15,810 nt of DNA from Ruminococcus sp. UBA5884 (GCA_002431975.1 DJFA01000077.1:1-15810), one strand, 5' to 3'; positions 1 through 7,725 are shown, numbered from the stretch's first letter. Translations and numbers: made by a program. Notes: generated by a model not told the origin, from the sequence alone.

Positions 1-476
1 TCTGAACAGAAACTTCTGAAATCATGAGTTCCCTTAAAAAATTCTGACGCACTGCGTACAAGCTGTTCATTGAATTTTCTTCTGTAATGATATTCAAGGT
101 CGGCAGCAAACGGATTCTTTGATTCGCTGTTATGTATTTTATATACATATTCCTTGGCTTTGCATGAAAATCTTGCATGAAAATCCTCCGGTACTTCCTC
201 GCATGAAAGAATTGATATATCATCAGGAAGCTGACCGTTCATACCTCTTACAAATCCAAGTTCATTTATTCTGCTGTCAGTCATAACAGAAAAACAGTAT
301 TCATTTGCATGAACTCCGGCATCTGTCCTTGAACAGCCGTTTACTGAAACTTTCTGATTAAGTATTTTTTCCAGAGCATTTTCAACTTCTGCCTGAACCG
401 TATGAGCATTATTCTGAATCTGAAATCCATGGTAATTAGTTCCACGGTATGACATGATAACCTTTAAATTTCTCAC
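1..476 (-). CDS. truA: tRNA pseudouridine synthase A, 3' part cut by window edge
   Basis: TruA isomerises uridine to pseudouridine at positions 38-40 in the anticodon arm of many tRNAs. About 158 codons are present, the N-terminal part. The start reads (M)RNLKVIMSYRGTNYHGFQ, the usual TruA opening. The catalytic-Asp motif CSRTDAGVHA follows near residue 50, and FKGTHDFRSFC lies at the window edge. The start is a GTG at 474-476, with GGCGGAG about seven bases upstream. The nearby ATG in another frame stops after 15 codons. The GTG shares four bases (GTGA) with the stop of the small membrane-protein gene upstream, which implies translational coupling. Position after ecfT is the standard Firmicutes order. 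The C-terminal part lies outside the window. Confidence 0.95.
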   Translation of the reverse strand, partial: MRNLKVIMSYRGTNYHGFQIQNNAHTVQAEVENALEKILNQKVSVNGCSRTDAGVHANEYCFSVMTDSRINELGFVRGMNGQLPDDISILSCEEVPEDFHARFSCKAKEYVYKIHNSESKNPFAADLEYHYRRKFNEQLVRSASEFFKGTHDFRSFCS

Positions 477-649
477 TTTTCATCTCCGCCATTATTTTTT
501 ATCTCATATTCCGTTATGATATCCATAAGTTTTTCCTGAGTCTGTTTTCTTGTTCTTGAAATATCCCAGAATGATTTTATAATATATATCAATGCTGCCG
601 CCGGAACAACTATAAGAAATATTATCATGAAATTTATCATAGCCTGCAT
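473..649 (-). CDS. small single-pass membrane protein between ecfT and truA
   Basis: This is a 58-residue product, too short for usual gene calling. It begins MQAMINFMIIFLIVVPAAAL, one hydrophobic helix (about residues 5-25), followed by a charged C-terminal tail (SRTRKQTQEKLMDIITEYEI) and GGDEK. The stop overlaps the truA GTG start by four bases. The ribosome binding site GGAGGAG lies inside the last codons of ecfT, about 13 bases before the first ATG, which is a little long. An internal ATG at 638-640 is an alternative start. No family is recognised. Codon use and the hydrophobic-then-charged pattern support real coding. Sitting in the ecfAAT-truA unit it may be co-expressed with the transporter, but a functional link is only inference. 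Confidence 0.6.
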   Translation of the reverse strand: MQAMINFMIIFLIVVPAAALIYIIKSFWDISRTRKQTQEKLMDIITEYEIKNNGGDEK

Positions 650-655
650 ACAGCA

Positions 656-1465
656 TCAATCTCCTCCGAAAAATATATTTGTCACTATCACAGCCGCATT
701 GAATACAAAAGTCAGAACAAGTGCTGTATAATCCGCCTTACTGAGTTTTAACTGTTTAAGGCGTGTTCTTCCCTCTCCGCCTCTGTAGCATCTGCATTCC
801 ATAGCGGTTGCAAGTTCTTCCGCACGTCTGAATGCTGATACAAAAAGAGGTATGAATATCGGCACAAGAGCCTTTAATCTTTTCATGATACTTCCTGTTT
901 CCCAGTCAGCTCCCCTTGATTTCTGAGCTGACATTATCTTATCAGTTTCATCAAGTATAGTAGGAATAAATCTGAGTGCAATAGTCATCATCATTGCAAG
1001 TTCATGAACCGGAAGCTTAAACCTTTTAAGCGGTGAAAGCAGTCTTTCTATCGCATCTGTAAGTGCAATCGGCGAGGTTGTATATGTAAGCAGCGATGAA
1101 CCGATTATAAGCAGAATTATTCTGCAAATCATAAATACTGCCGACTCAACAGCCTCATATGTTATTTTTATAAATCCTATCTCAAAAAGAGTTTCACCAT
1201 CTATAAAAAAAAGATTCATAACCGCTGTTACAAGCAGTATCGGGATTATATGCTTTAAATTCTTCCACATAAGTGAAAAGCTTATCCCTGAAATACAGTA
1301 AGCTGCCGCCGCATAGACTGCACTTGCTGCAATTCCTGCAAATGAACCGGCTGAAAAGACCATGATTATAAACAATCCGGTGATTACTATTTTAAATCTC
1401 GGGTCAAGCCTGTGTATTATACTGCTTCCCGGAAAATACTGTCCTATTGTTATATCCTTCAGCAA
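656..1465 (-). CDS. ecfT: energy-coupling factor transporter transmembrane protein EcfT
   Basis: EcfT is the membrane scaffold of group II ECF importers. It couples the EcfA1/EcfA2 ATPases to exchangeable substrate-binding S components that take up vitamins or metals. The 269 residues start MLKDITIGQYFPGSSIIHRLDP, a typical EcfT N-terminus, followed by several hydrophobic helices. The coupling helices carry the conserved small-residue/RG motifs: SAQKSRGADWE near residue 182 and AMECRCYRGGEGRTR near 222. The start is TTG, preceded by GAGGTG at about seven bases. It overlaps the ecfA2 stop by seven bases, and no better start fits. No S component is encoded in the window, so the substrate cannot be told. 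S components of this group are usually scattered in the genome. Confidence 0.95.
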   Translation of the reverse strand: MLKDITIGQYFPGSSIIHRLDPRFKIVITGLFIIMVFSAGSFAGIAASAVYAAAAYCISGISFSLMWKNLKHIIPILLVTAVMNLFFIDGETLFEIGFIKITYEAVESAVFMICRIILLIIGSSLLTYTTSPIALTDAIERLLSPLKRFKLPVHELAMMMTIALRFIPTILDETDKIMSAQKSRGADWETGSIMKRLKALVPIFIPLFVSAFRRAEELATAMECRCYRGGEGRTRLKQLKLSKADYTALVLTFVFNAAVIVTNIFFGGD

Positions 1466-2328
1466 ACAGAGCCACCTCTTTTTTTTATATATTCAAGGAT
1501 AAGCCTTTTTGCTGATTCAACAGTATATGCATCACCTTCAAGGTCAAAGCCTTTTTTTCTGAGTTCTCTGAAAACGCTTGTAATCTGCGGAACTGCAAGT
1601 CCGATTTCAGAAATCTCATCTGCTCTTGAAAAAACCTTGTCCGTATCATCATAACAGAACAGCTCTGAACGATTCATAACCAGCAGTTTTGTGGTATATG
1701 CCGCAATATCCTCCATGCTGTGCGAAACTATAAGAACGGTGCTTCCTGTATTCTTATGATACTGTTTTATTCTGCTGAATATTTCATTTCTTCCCATAGG
1801 GTCAAGTCCTGCCGCCGGTTCGTCAAGTATAAGCACTGACGGTTTCATTGCCATGACTCCGGCTATTGCCGCACGGCGTTTCTGACCTCCTGAAAGCTCA
1901 AACGGCGATTTTTCAAGCATTTTTTCAGAAAGACCAACCATTTCCGCACTTTCAAGCACACGTTCCTTTATTTCTTCCTCATCAAGCCCCATATTTGAAG
2001 GGCCGAATGCGATATCCTTGAAAACTGTATCCTCAAAAAGCTGATATTCAGGATACTGAAATACAAGTCCGGCTTTGAAACGTGTTCTGCGTGTAATCTC
2101 CTTGCTTTGCCATATATCATTATCATCTATAAATACTTTTCCTGATGTTGGTTTAAGGAGTCCGTTGAAATGCTGTATAAGAGTTGATTTTCCTGAACCT
2201 GTATGACCTATTACCCCTACAAATTCGCCTTTTTCTATTTCAAGATTCACATTGTTCACAGCTATTTTTTCAAATGGTGTGCCTGCACTGTATATATAAG
2301 TAAGATTTTCTGTTTTTATTGCTGACAT
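1459..2328 (-). CDS. ecfA2: energy-coupling factor ATPase EcfA2
   Basis: This is an ABC ATPase of the ECF importer, pairing with EcfA1 on EcfT. It is 289 residues from the chosen ATG. Walker A GHTGSGKST is at about 41-49, the Q-loop is FQYPEYQ near 90, the signature LSGGQKRR is at 145-152, and Walker B VLILDEP is at about 165-171 with PAAGLDP following, typical of the EcfA2 subtype. A longer reading frame extends upstream to 2367. However, the ATG at 2326-2328 has GGAGG eight or so bases before it and gives the family N-terminus MSAIKTENLTYIY, so I use it. The start lies inside the 3' end of ecfA1 (13-base overlap) and the stop overlaps ecfT, so translation is tightly coupled. Confidence 0.95.
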   Translation of the reverse strand: MSAIKTENLTYIYSAGTPFEKIAVNNVNLEIEKGEFVGVIGHTGSGKSTLIQHFNGLLKPTSGKVFIDDNDIWQSKEITRRTRFKAGLVFQYPEYQLFEDTVFKDIAFGPSNMGLDEEEIKERVLESAEMVGLSEKMLEKSPFELSGGQKRRAAIAGVMAMKPSVLILDEPAAGLDPMGRNEIFSRIKQYHKNTGSTVLIVSHSMEDIAAYTTKLLVMNRSELFCYDDTDKVFSRADEISEIGLAVPQITSVFRELRKKGFDLEGDAYTVESAKRLILEYIKKRGGSVC

Positions 2329-3182
2329 TGCAAACCTCCAAGCAATTCTGAAAGAGCCTCTGTGCATTCATCTTCTGAAATAATATGCTTATCAAGACAA
2401 AGACCGCATTTATTAAGTTCATATACAAGCTCCGTTACCTGCGGAACATCAAGTCCGGCAGCCTTTACACGTTCAACATCTGAAAATACTTCTTTGGGAG
2501 TATCGTCCATAATAACGCTTCCGTCATTTATAACAATGATTCTGTCAGCTTCTGCGGCTTCGTCCATATAGTGTGTTATAAGCACTGATGTTATGCCGTA
2601 TCTGCTGCCGAGCTGTTTTATTATCCCGATAACTTCCTTTCTTCCCTGCGGGTCAAGCATTGCAGTTGATTCATCAAAAATTATACAGTCCGGACGCATT
2701 GCAATAATTCCCGCAATTGCAATTCTCTGTTTCTGACCGCCTGAAAGCTGTGCCGGAGAATGCAGACGGTAATCATACATACCGACTGCTTTTAAAGCCT
2801 CGTCAACTCTTTCTCTTATCATATCCGGTTCAGCCCCGAGATTTTCAAGAGCAAATGCCACATCTTCCTCAACAACAGATGATACTATCTGATTATCAGG
2901 GTTCTGGAAAACCATTCCTGCAAACTGTCTTATTTCAAAAATTCTGTCCTCATCACTGGTATCAATGCCGTTTACATAAACTTTTCCCCTGTCAGGTAAA
3001 AGTATTGCATTGAAATGCTTTGCAAGAGTTGATTTTCCTGAACCGTTTCTGCCGAGAACAGCTGTAAATTCTCCCCTGTGTATATCAAGAGTTATTCCGT
3101 TTACAGCCATATGGATATCCTTGTCATCACTGTGCTGATATGAAAAATATACATTTTCAGCTTTTATAATATCATTCAACAT
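2316..3182 (-). CDS. ecfA1: energy-coupling factor ATPase EcfA1
   Basis: First ATPase of the ECF module. Walker A GRNGSGKST is at about 44-52, the Q-loop is VFQNPDNQ near 91-98, the signature LSGGQKQR is at 146-153, and Walker B CIIFDES has STAMLDP after it. The 'AMLDP' D-loop is typical of EcfA1, against 'AGLDP' in EcfA2. I chose the ATG at 3180-3182 with AGGA ten bases upstream. The frame also allows TTG codons at 3188 and 3191, which are too close to that site. Upstream lies the tnpB element rather than another housekeeping gene, and I see no convincing promoter in 3183-3363. Transcription may come through from glmM or from within the element. Confidence 0.94.
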   Translation of the reverse strand: MLNDIIKAENVYFSYQHSDDKDIHMAVNGITLDIHRGEFTAVLGRNGSGKSTLAKHFNAILLPDRGKVYVNGIDTSDEDRIFEIRQFAGMVFQNPDNQIVSSVVEEDVAFALENLGAEPDMIRERVDEALKAVGMYDYRLHSPAQLSGGQKQRIAIAGIIAMRPDCIIFDESTAMLDPQGRKEVIGIIKQLGSRYGITSVLITHYMDEAAEADRIIVINDGSVIMDDTPKEVFSDVERVKAAGLDVPQVTELVYELNKCGLCLDKHIISEDECTEALSELLGGLQCQQ

Positions 3183-3239
3183 TTTCAACAATTCCTGTTC
3201 TGATGTGTAAACTTTATAATTCTTTATAAAAAAACAACA

Positions 3240-3400
3240 TAGTTTGCTTCTTTCTTCAACGTGTCCAGTTTTGCAATATTGCTACTCCTGTTTGTATGAC
3301 ACTCCAAAAGCGTAAATTCGGTGTCATCAACACCTACATATTAACTCAACCTTATAAATGGTTTTACGCTAATTTATAATTTGCTAAATTAATACTTGCA
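3240..3400 (-). ncRNA. putative omega (reRNA) guide-RNA scaffold and right end of the tnpB element
   Basis: TnpB proteins of IS200/IS605 elements use an RNA made from the 3' end of tnpB and the element's right end. Here the segment overlapping the tnpB stop is full of inverted repeats. AGCGTAAA (3309-3316) pairs with TTTACGCT (3363-3370), which contains the tnpB stop. GGTGT (3320-3324) pairs with ACACC (3330-3334). ATGACAC (3296-3302) pairs with GTGTCAT (3321-3327), and this last stem is exclusive with the previous one. GCAATATTGC (3273-3282) is self-complementary. The boundaries, and so the guide start, cannot be fixed from one copy. The call rests on position and structure, not on a matched RNA family. 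Confidence 0.4.
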
Positions 3401-4500
3401 TTTTTATCACGGTCAATCGTAAAACCGCAACAAGAACAATGATATATTCTTTCGGAAAGCTTCAAGTCTTTTTTAAGACTTTCACAATGTGAACAAATTT
3501 TGCTTGATGGATAAAATCTGTCTGCCTGAATAAACTCTATCCCAAACTTTTCAGCTTTATATTTCATAAGTTCAATGAATTTTGCAAAACCTTGTTCTGA
3601 TATTGCCTGTGCCAAATGCTTGTTTTTCATCATTCCCTTAACATTTAAATCTTCCATAACAATTCGGTACGGCTTGGTTTTCGCTATAGAGATTGTTACC
3701 TGATGAAGATAATTAAGGCGAATATCTGAAAGTCTTTTGTGCAGGAGTTTGATTTTTCTTTCAAGTTTCATAATATTATTTGTCTTGAGATATCTGTTGC
3801 CTGAACGATTTTTCTCATATTTTCTTGAAACCTGACGTTGCAATCTACGCAATTGTTTCTTTAATCTGCGTACTCTCTGCGTTTTGTTTATGTTTCCAAA
3901 AGATTTTTCAAAATTGCTTACTGTAGCAAGGTCTATTCCAACAGATAAATCTTTGTCAAGTTTGCATTTTTCATATTTGTTTTCAACGCAAAGTGAGATA
4001 TACCAGTACTTTCCGTTATACTTGACTCTCGGATTACAAACTTTACTTTTATCACGTCTGTAATTTCCTCTTGGAAGTCTGTTATCGTCTTTCATTCTGA
4101 TTTCACCAATCTTTTCAAGCTTTATTACATTGTCAGATACAGTAAACTTAGCGTTTGAATGATAAAACGAAACAGTACTTCTTTTCCTCGACTTAAATCC
4201 TGGATAACCTGCAATCTTTTTAAAGAATTTATTCAATGCTTCAAAGTAATCTTTGATTGCCTGTTGCGGTATTTCAGAGGAAACTTCTTTGAGCCATGCA
4301 TATTTTTTACGGTTTCTCAGCTTGGTGAAGTGTTTTCTTGCCTTGCCTGCATTAAGACTTTTCTTGTAAAGCCTGTAATAAGTATCGGCAAATTTCTTTG
4401 CCCAGTTATACGCAAACCTTGCTGTTCCTGCCGATTGCCACAAAAGTTTTTCCTGTTCTCTTGTAGGAAACAGTTTTATTTTAATCGCTCTGTAACTCAT
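3364..4500 (-). CDS. tnpB: RNA-guided endonuclease TnpB with shortened RuvC-I region
   Basis: 378 residues, normal for TnpB, the transposon-encoded RNA-guided nuclease ancestral to Cas12. It opens MSYRAIKIKLFPTREQEKLL with the helix-turn-helix-like N-terminal domain. The RuvC catalytic residues are present: Asp190 in VGIDLATVSN, Glu283 in IVMEDLNVKGM, and the Asp pair in IDRDKNASINLA (363/365). A four-cysteine zinc ribbon (C336, C339, C355, C358) lies before the last motif. The oddity is right after Asp190. Relatives usually read GIDLG.K.LAT.SNG, whereas here about five residues between the two Asp-Leu positions seem missing and SNG is SNF. The start ATG has AGGGGAG eight bases upstream. No frameshift is seen. 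Whether it still cuts DNA is uncertain. Confidence 0.93.
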   Translation of the reverse strand: MSYRAIKIKLFPTREQEKLLWQSAGTARFAYNWAKKFADTYYRLYKKSLNAGKARKHFTKLRNRKKYAWLKEVSSEIPQQAIKDYFEALNKFFKKIAGYPGFKSRKRSTVSFYHSNAKFTVSDNVIKLEKIGEIRMKDDNRLPRGNYRRDKSKVCNPRVKYNGKYWYISLCVENKYEKCKLDKDLSVGIDLATVSNFEKSFGNINKTQRVRRLKKQLRRLQRQVSRKYEKNRSGNRYLKTNNIMKLERKIKLLHKRLSDIRLNYLHQVTISIAKTKPYRIVMEDLNVKGMMKNKHLAQAISEQGFAKFIELMKYKAEKFGIEFIQADRFYPSSKICSHCESLKKDLKLSERIYHCSCCGFTIDRDKNASINLANYKLA

Positions 4501-4530
4501 TAGAAAGCTCCCCTGCTAACTTTTTTGTTT

Positions 4531-5418
4531 TTATAAACTTTTATAAAGTTCTCGTTGCTGCCACAAGGCAGTTGAACCGCATGGCAAAGGTGTTCCTGAT
4601 GATTCAACAGGCAGACCAATTTCGTCTGCTGAAACGCTTCCGCCGAATTTTCCGGCAATTATATCATTTATTATATATGCCATTACTGACGGTGAAAGCC
4701 CTGTTGTATAGCTGTTGAGAACGAAAAACAGCGGTTCATCACTTAAAACCTCTGAACAGAGTTTTACAAGGTCATAAAGACAATCTTCAAGCTTCCAGAC
4801 TTCTCCGCCTGTACCTCTTCCGTATGAAGGAGGGTCCATTATTATTGCATCATATTTTCTTCCTCTGCGGATTTCACGGGATACGAATTTTTCACAGTCA
4901 TCAACTATCCAGCGTATCGGTTTGTCGCTGAGTCCTGAAAGAGCTGCATTTTCTCTTGCCCAGTTTACCATACCCTTTGAAGCGTCAACATGGCATACGC
5001 TTGCTCCGGCTGCTGCACAGGCAAGAGTTGCTCCTCCTGTATATGCAAAAAGATTGAGTACATTTACGGGACGGTCTGCATTTTTTATTTTTTCAGACAT
5101 AAAGTCCCAGTTTACAGCCTGTTCCGGAAACAGTCCCGTATGCTTGAATCCGGTAGGCTTTATATTGAATTTAAGTTCACCATATGAGATATCCCATGCG
5201 TTTTTCGGAGTATCTGAAGAAAATTCCCAGCTTCCGCCTCCTGATGATGAACGGTGATAATGACCGTCAGCCTTGTTCCAGAGAGGTGATTTATGCGGAG
5301 TTTTCCAAATTACCTGAGGGTCGGGGCGTATAAGTGAAATACCGTTCCAGATTTCAAGCTTTTCTCCGCATGAAGTATCAACTATGCGGTAATCCTTCCA
5401 TTTATCTGCAATTCTCAA
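4531..5418 (-). CDS. class I SAM-dependent methyltransferase, RlmI/RlmK-like (probable rRNA methyltransferase)
   Basis: This is a Rossmann-fold methyltransferase of the COG1092 type, related to E. coli RlmI and the RlmK half of RlmL, which modify 23S rRNA. SAM-binding motif I (NVLNLFAYTGG) is near residue 120. The acidic motif II is CHVDASKGMVNWARENA, and the motif IV core IMDPPSYGRG is near 195. There is no N-terminal PUA domain, as in the shorter Firmicutes relatives. The frame is open to a TTG at 5442, but the TTG at 5416-5418 has AAAGGA eight bases before it and gives the family-like start LRIADKWKDY, so I prefer it. It follows glmM directly. The last residues (RELYKSL) extend past the conserved CGSTALW end and abut the tnpB element. 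The exact rRNA target is not inferable. Confidence 0.85.
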   Translation of the reverse strand: MRIADKWKDYRIVDTSCGEKLEIWNGISLIRPDPQVIWKTPHKSPLWNKADGHYHRSSSGGGSWEFSSDTPKNAWDISYGELKFNIKPTGFKHTGLFPEQAVNWDFMSEKIKNADRPVNVLNLFAYTGGATLACAAAGASVCHVDASKGMVNWARENAALSGLSDKPIRWIVDDCEKFVSREIRRGRKYDAIIMDPPSYGRGTGGEVWKLEDCLYDLVKLCSEVLSDEPLFFVLNSYTTGLSPSVMAYIINDIIAGKFGGSVSADEIGLPVESSGTPLPCGSTALWQQRELYKSL

Positions 5419-5435
5419 ATAAATTTTCCTTTCTG

Positions 5436-6791
5436 TCAGCAAGTTTCAAGATTTTCTTTTATAATATCAGCTACTGAATCAGCAAGTCTGCGTATTTCAT
5501 CAGTATCTTTTCCCTCTATCATAATTCTTATAAGAGGTTCAGTACCGCTTTCTCTTACAAGTATTCTGCCATCATCGCCGAGTTCTGCTTCACAGCGACT
5601 TACCGCATCAGTTATTTCAGGTATTGTTTTCCATTTACCCTTTGAAGCAGCAGTTATCTTTACATTTACAAGTACCTGAGGATATACCTCCATTACAGAA
5701 GCAAGTTCTGACATTTTCATTTTTGAATCAGCCAGAACACATAAGGTCTTGACTGCTGAAAGCTGACCGTCACCGGTTGTTGCATGGTCAAGGAATATGA
5801 TATGGCCGCTCTGTTCGCCGCCTATATTGAATCCGCCTTCAAGCATTCTTTCAAGAACATATCTGTCGCCTACGCCTGTAAATTCAGTATTTATCTGATT
5901 TTCACGGGCAAAATGCCTGAATCCGATATTTGTCATTACAGTAACGACTGCGGTATTGTTTTTAAGTATACCTTTTTTCTTCATTTCAAGGGCATTGAGT
6001 GCAATAAGCTTATCGCCGTCAATGAGTTCACCGTTTTCGTCAACGGCAAGACATCTGTCAGCATCTCCGTCAAATGCAAATCCTGCATCGCATTTATTGT
6101 TTCTGACAAATTCCTGAAGCTGTTCTATATGTGTTGAACCGCAGTTCTTATTGATATTTGTTCCGTCAGGAGAATCACTTATAAGCATACATTCACAGCC
6201 AAGTGAGCTGAAAAGCTCCTTTGCAGTGGCTGAAGCACTTCCGTTTGCACAGTCAAGAGCAACTTTAAGTCCTGAAACATCTGCATCAGCAATATTCTTT
6301 ATATAATCAGAATATGTTTTTGCAGCATTTTCATAATGATATATTCTTCCTACTGCTGTATCTGATACAAGCTTTATATCCTGAGGTCTGTCAAGAATAA
6401 GTTCTTCAATTTCCTCCTCAATTTCATCTGAAAGCTTATATCCGCTTGAGGCAAAAAGTTTTATTCCGTTAAATTCAACGCTGTTATGTGAAGCTGATAT
6501 CATTATTCCTGCATCTGCATTGCTGTTTCTTACAAGATATGCAACTGCCGGAGTCGGAACTACGCCGAGTATTTTAACATCTGCTCCTACTGAACATATG
6601 CCGGCTGCAAGAGCTGCCTCAAGTATATCAGATGAAATTCTTGTATCCTTGCCTATAAATATAACCGGTTTATGGCTCATAGTTTTTGTAAGTACAAGAG
6701 CTGCTGCTCTGCCTATCTGCATTGCGGTTTCACAGGTAAGTTCTGTTACAGCAATGCCTCTTGCACCGTCTGTGCCGAAAAGTCTGCCCAT
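5436..6791 (-). CDS. glmM: phosphoglucosamine mutase GlmM
   Basis: GlmM converts glucosamine-6-phosphate to glucosamine-1-phosphate on the way to UDP-GlcNAc and peptidoglycan. The 451 residues match the usual length. It starts MGRLFGTDGARGIA, a family hallmark. The phospho-serine loop MISASHNSVEFNGIK has the catalytic Ser at 101. The metal loop DGDADR is at 241-246, and the sugar-binding GEQSGH is at 325-330. RESGTEPLIRIMIEG near the C-terminus is the phosphate-binding loop. The ATG is preceded by AAAGGAG at 12 bases. A hairpin terminator separates it from the lipoprotein gene upstream, so it probably has its own weak promoter or relies on readthrough. I see no riboswitch or ribozyme upstream. 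Confidence 0.97.
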   Translation of the reverse strand: MGRLFGTDGARGIAVTELTCETAMQIGRAAALVLTKTMSHKPVIFIGKDTRISSDILEAALAAGICSVGADVKILGVVPTPAVAYLVRNSNADAGIMISASHNSVEFNGIKLFASSGYKLSDEIEEEIEELILDRPQDIKLVSDTAVGRIYHYENAAKTYSDYIKNIADADVSGLKVALDCANGSASATAKELFSSLGCECMLISDSPDGTNINKNCGSTHIEQLQEFVRNNKCDAGFAFDGDADRCLAVDENGELIDGDKLIALNALEMKKKGILKNNTAVVTVMTNIGFRHFARENQINTEFTGVGDRYVLERMLEGGFNIGGEQSGHIIFLDHATTGDGQLSAVKTLCVLADSKMKMSELASVMEVYPQVLVNVKITAASKGKWKTIPEITDAVSRCEAELGDDGRILVRESGTEPLIRIMIEGKDTDEIRRLADSVADIIKENLETC

Positions 6792-6812
6792 ATTATAAAA
6801 AATCTCCTTTGT

Positions 6813-6845
6813 AAAAAGTCGTAAGGGGTAAAAATATCCCCTTAC
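6813..6845 (-). terminator. intrinsic terminator downstream of the lipoprotein gene
   Basis: On the minus strand GTAAGGGG pairs with CCCCTTAC (8 bp, 9-base loop), followed after GAC by five T residues. It lies between the lipoprotein stop (6865) and the glmM ribosome binding site, so it would separate these units or attenuate readthrough into glmM. Confidence 0.7.
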
Positions 6846-6864
6846 ATATTATGAAATCATATCC

Positions 6865-7725
6865 TTAATTGATTATTGAAAACTCGCTGAATTTCCATCT
6901 GTCCTCAAAAGCGGTGAGCTTGAATGATACCTGACTTACAGCATATTTACTCTTGTCAGCCGGTTCAGTATAGAAAATAGGAGCTGTATTCACTGCATCA
7001 TTTCCAAGAACATAGTAAACATCGGCAGTACATATTATTTCAGTATCTGTCTGGCTTACAAGCCTGAATACATGACCTGCATAAGCCTGATTTTTCTGTC
7101 TTGATGAAGGAGCCATATAGAATGCACCGTATTTGTCAACGAAATCAGTCTGACCGTAAGGGAGTATCTGACTGCTCATAAGCTCATCAGTGAAATAATA
7201 GCTTGCAAATGTATAAAGACTCTGATAGTCAGGGAAACGTGTATCTGTTACTCTTGTATAGCCGTTCTTGCCATTTACCCATACAGGAGTTGATGTGTCG
7301 CTTGTGAATGAACAGTAGTATATCTTGCTGTATACTTCAAGGGCACTTGTATAGAAATCCTTGAGGTCATCTGAAAGCGGCGGTCTGCCGTCCTCACTTG
7401 TGTAATTTCCTGAAGAAATGCCGGTTGATGCTGAAATATCCGTATCAGAAACCGCAGCTGCCTCACTTTCAGCAGTAGCTATTGCATCATAGTCAAGATT
7501 TATGCTTATGCCTGTATCCTCTGTTGTTTCTCCGCTTACAACAGTAGTAACCTCCGGTGATGAGATATCCGGAGCAGTTTCTGTCACTTCATCGAAAACT
7601 GAAGGAGCTGTTTCTGATACTGATGTATCAGTAACTTCATTGCCTATCAAATTATCCTGATATGTTTCACAGCCTGTCATAAAGACTGCAAGAAAAGCTG
7701 CAATTGATATGCATATTTTTTTCAT
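6865..7725 (-). CDS. lipoprotein of unknown function with Ser/Thr-rich linker
   Basis: 286 residues from an ATG at 7723-7725, which has AGGAGG eight bases upstream. The frame continues to 7755, but that start has no such site. A lipoprotein signal peptide is plain: MKKICISIAAFLAVFMTGC, with the lipid-accepting Cys at 19. Met at the -3 lipobox position is less usual than Leu. Residues 20 to about 115 are a low-complexity acidic Ser/Thr/Glu linker. Residues about 120-286 look like a compact domain: aromatic-rich, with SLYTFASYYFTDELM and a closing VSFKLTAFEDRWKFSEFSIIN strand pattern. This broadly resembles NTF2-like or IseA-type extracellular domains, but I do not recognise a family with confidence. 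It is anchored outside the membrane and lies downstream of ruvB with a 136-base gap. Confidence 0.85.
   Translation of the reverse strand: MKKICISIAAFLAVFMTGCETYQDNLIGNEVTDTSVSETAPSVFDEVTETAPDISSPEVTTVVSGETTEDTGISINLDYDAIATAESEAAAVSDTDISASTGISSGNYTSEDGRPPLSDDLKDFYTSALEVYSKIYYCSFTSDTSTPVWVNGKNGYTRVTDTRFPDYQSLYTFASYYFTDELMSSQILPYGQTDFVDKYGAFYMAPSSRQKNQAYAGHVFRLVSQTDTEIICTADVYYVLGNDAVNTAPIFYTEPADKSKYAVSQVSFKLTAFEDRWKFSEFSIIN

Larger units (their letters stand above)
3235..4530 (-). mobile_element. stand-alone tnpB insertion (IS200/IS605 or IS1341-like), ends approximate
   Basis: The element carries tnpB only. No Y1 tyrosine transposase (tnpA) is present on either strand, so any movement would need TnpA in trans. 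It sits between the methyltransferase gene and ecfA1, in an otherwise tightly packed minus-strand array. The probable left end (in tnpB orientation) lies just after the methyltransferase stop near 4531. The right end lies somewhere in 3200-3300. Elements of this family make no target duplication, so ends cannot be read from flanking repeats. Short TTTAT-type sequences, common targets in this family, occur at the left junction. The given ends are estimates. Confidence 0.55.

Noticed and set aside
504..656. A 50-codon frame starting at an ATG that overlaps the ecfT stop (TGATG) with GGAGG at good spacing
   Set aside because: Its product is low-complexity with no helix or motif and ends inside the other frame. 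The overlapping 473-649 frame has a clean membrane helix, good codon use and a stop coupled to truA. Initiation signals alone favour the rejected frame, so some doubt remains.
6792..6864. Riboswitch or ribozyme in front of glmM
   Set aside because: The gap is only about 70 bases and holds a simple 8-bp hairpin with a T-run, best read as the terminator of the gene before it. The glmS ribozyme belongs to a different gene and is far longer.
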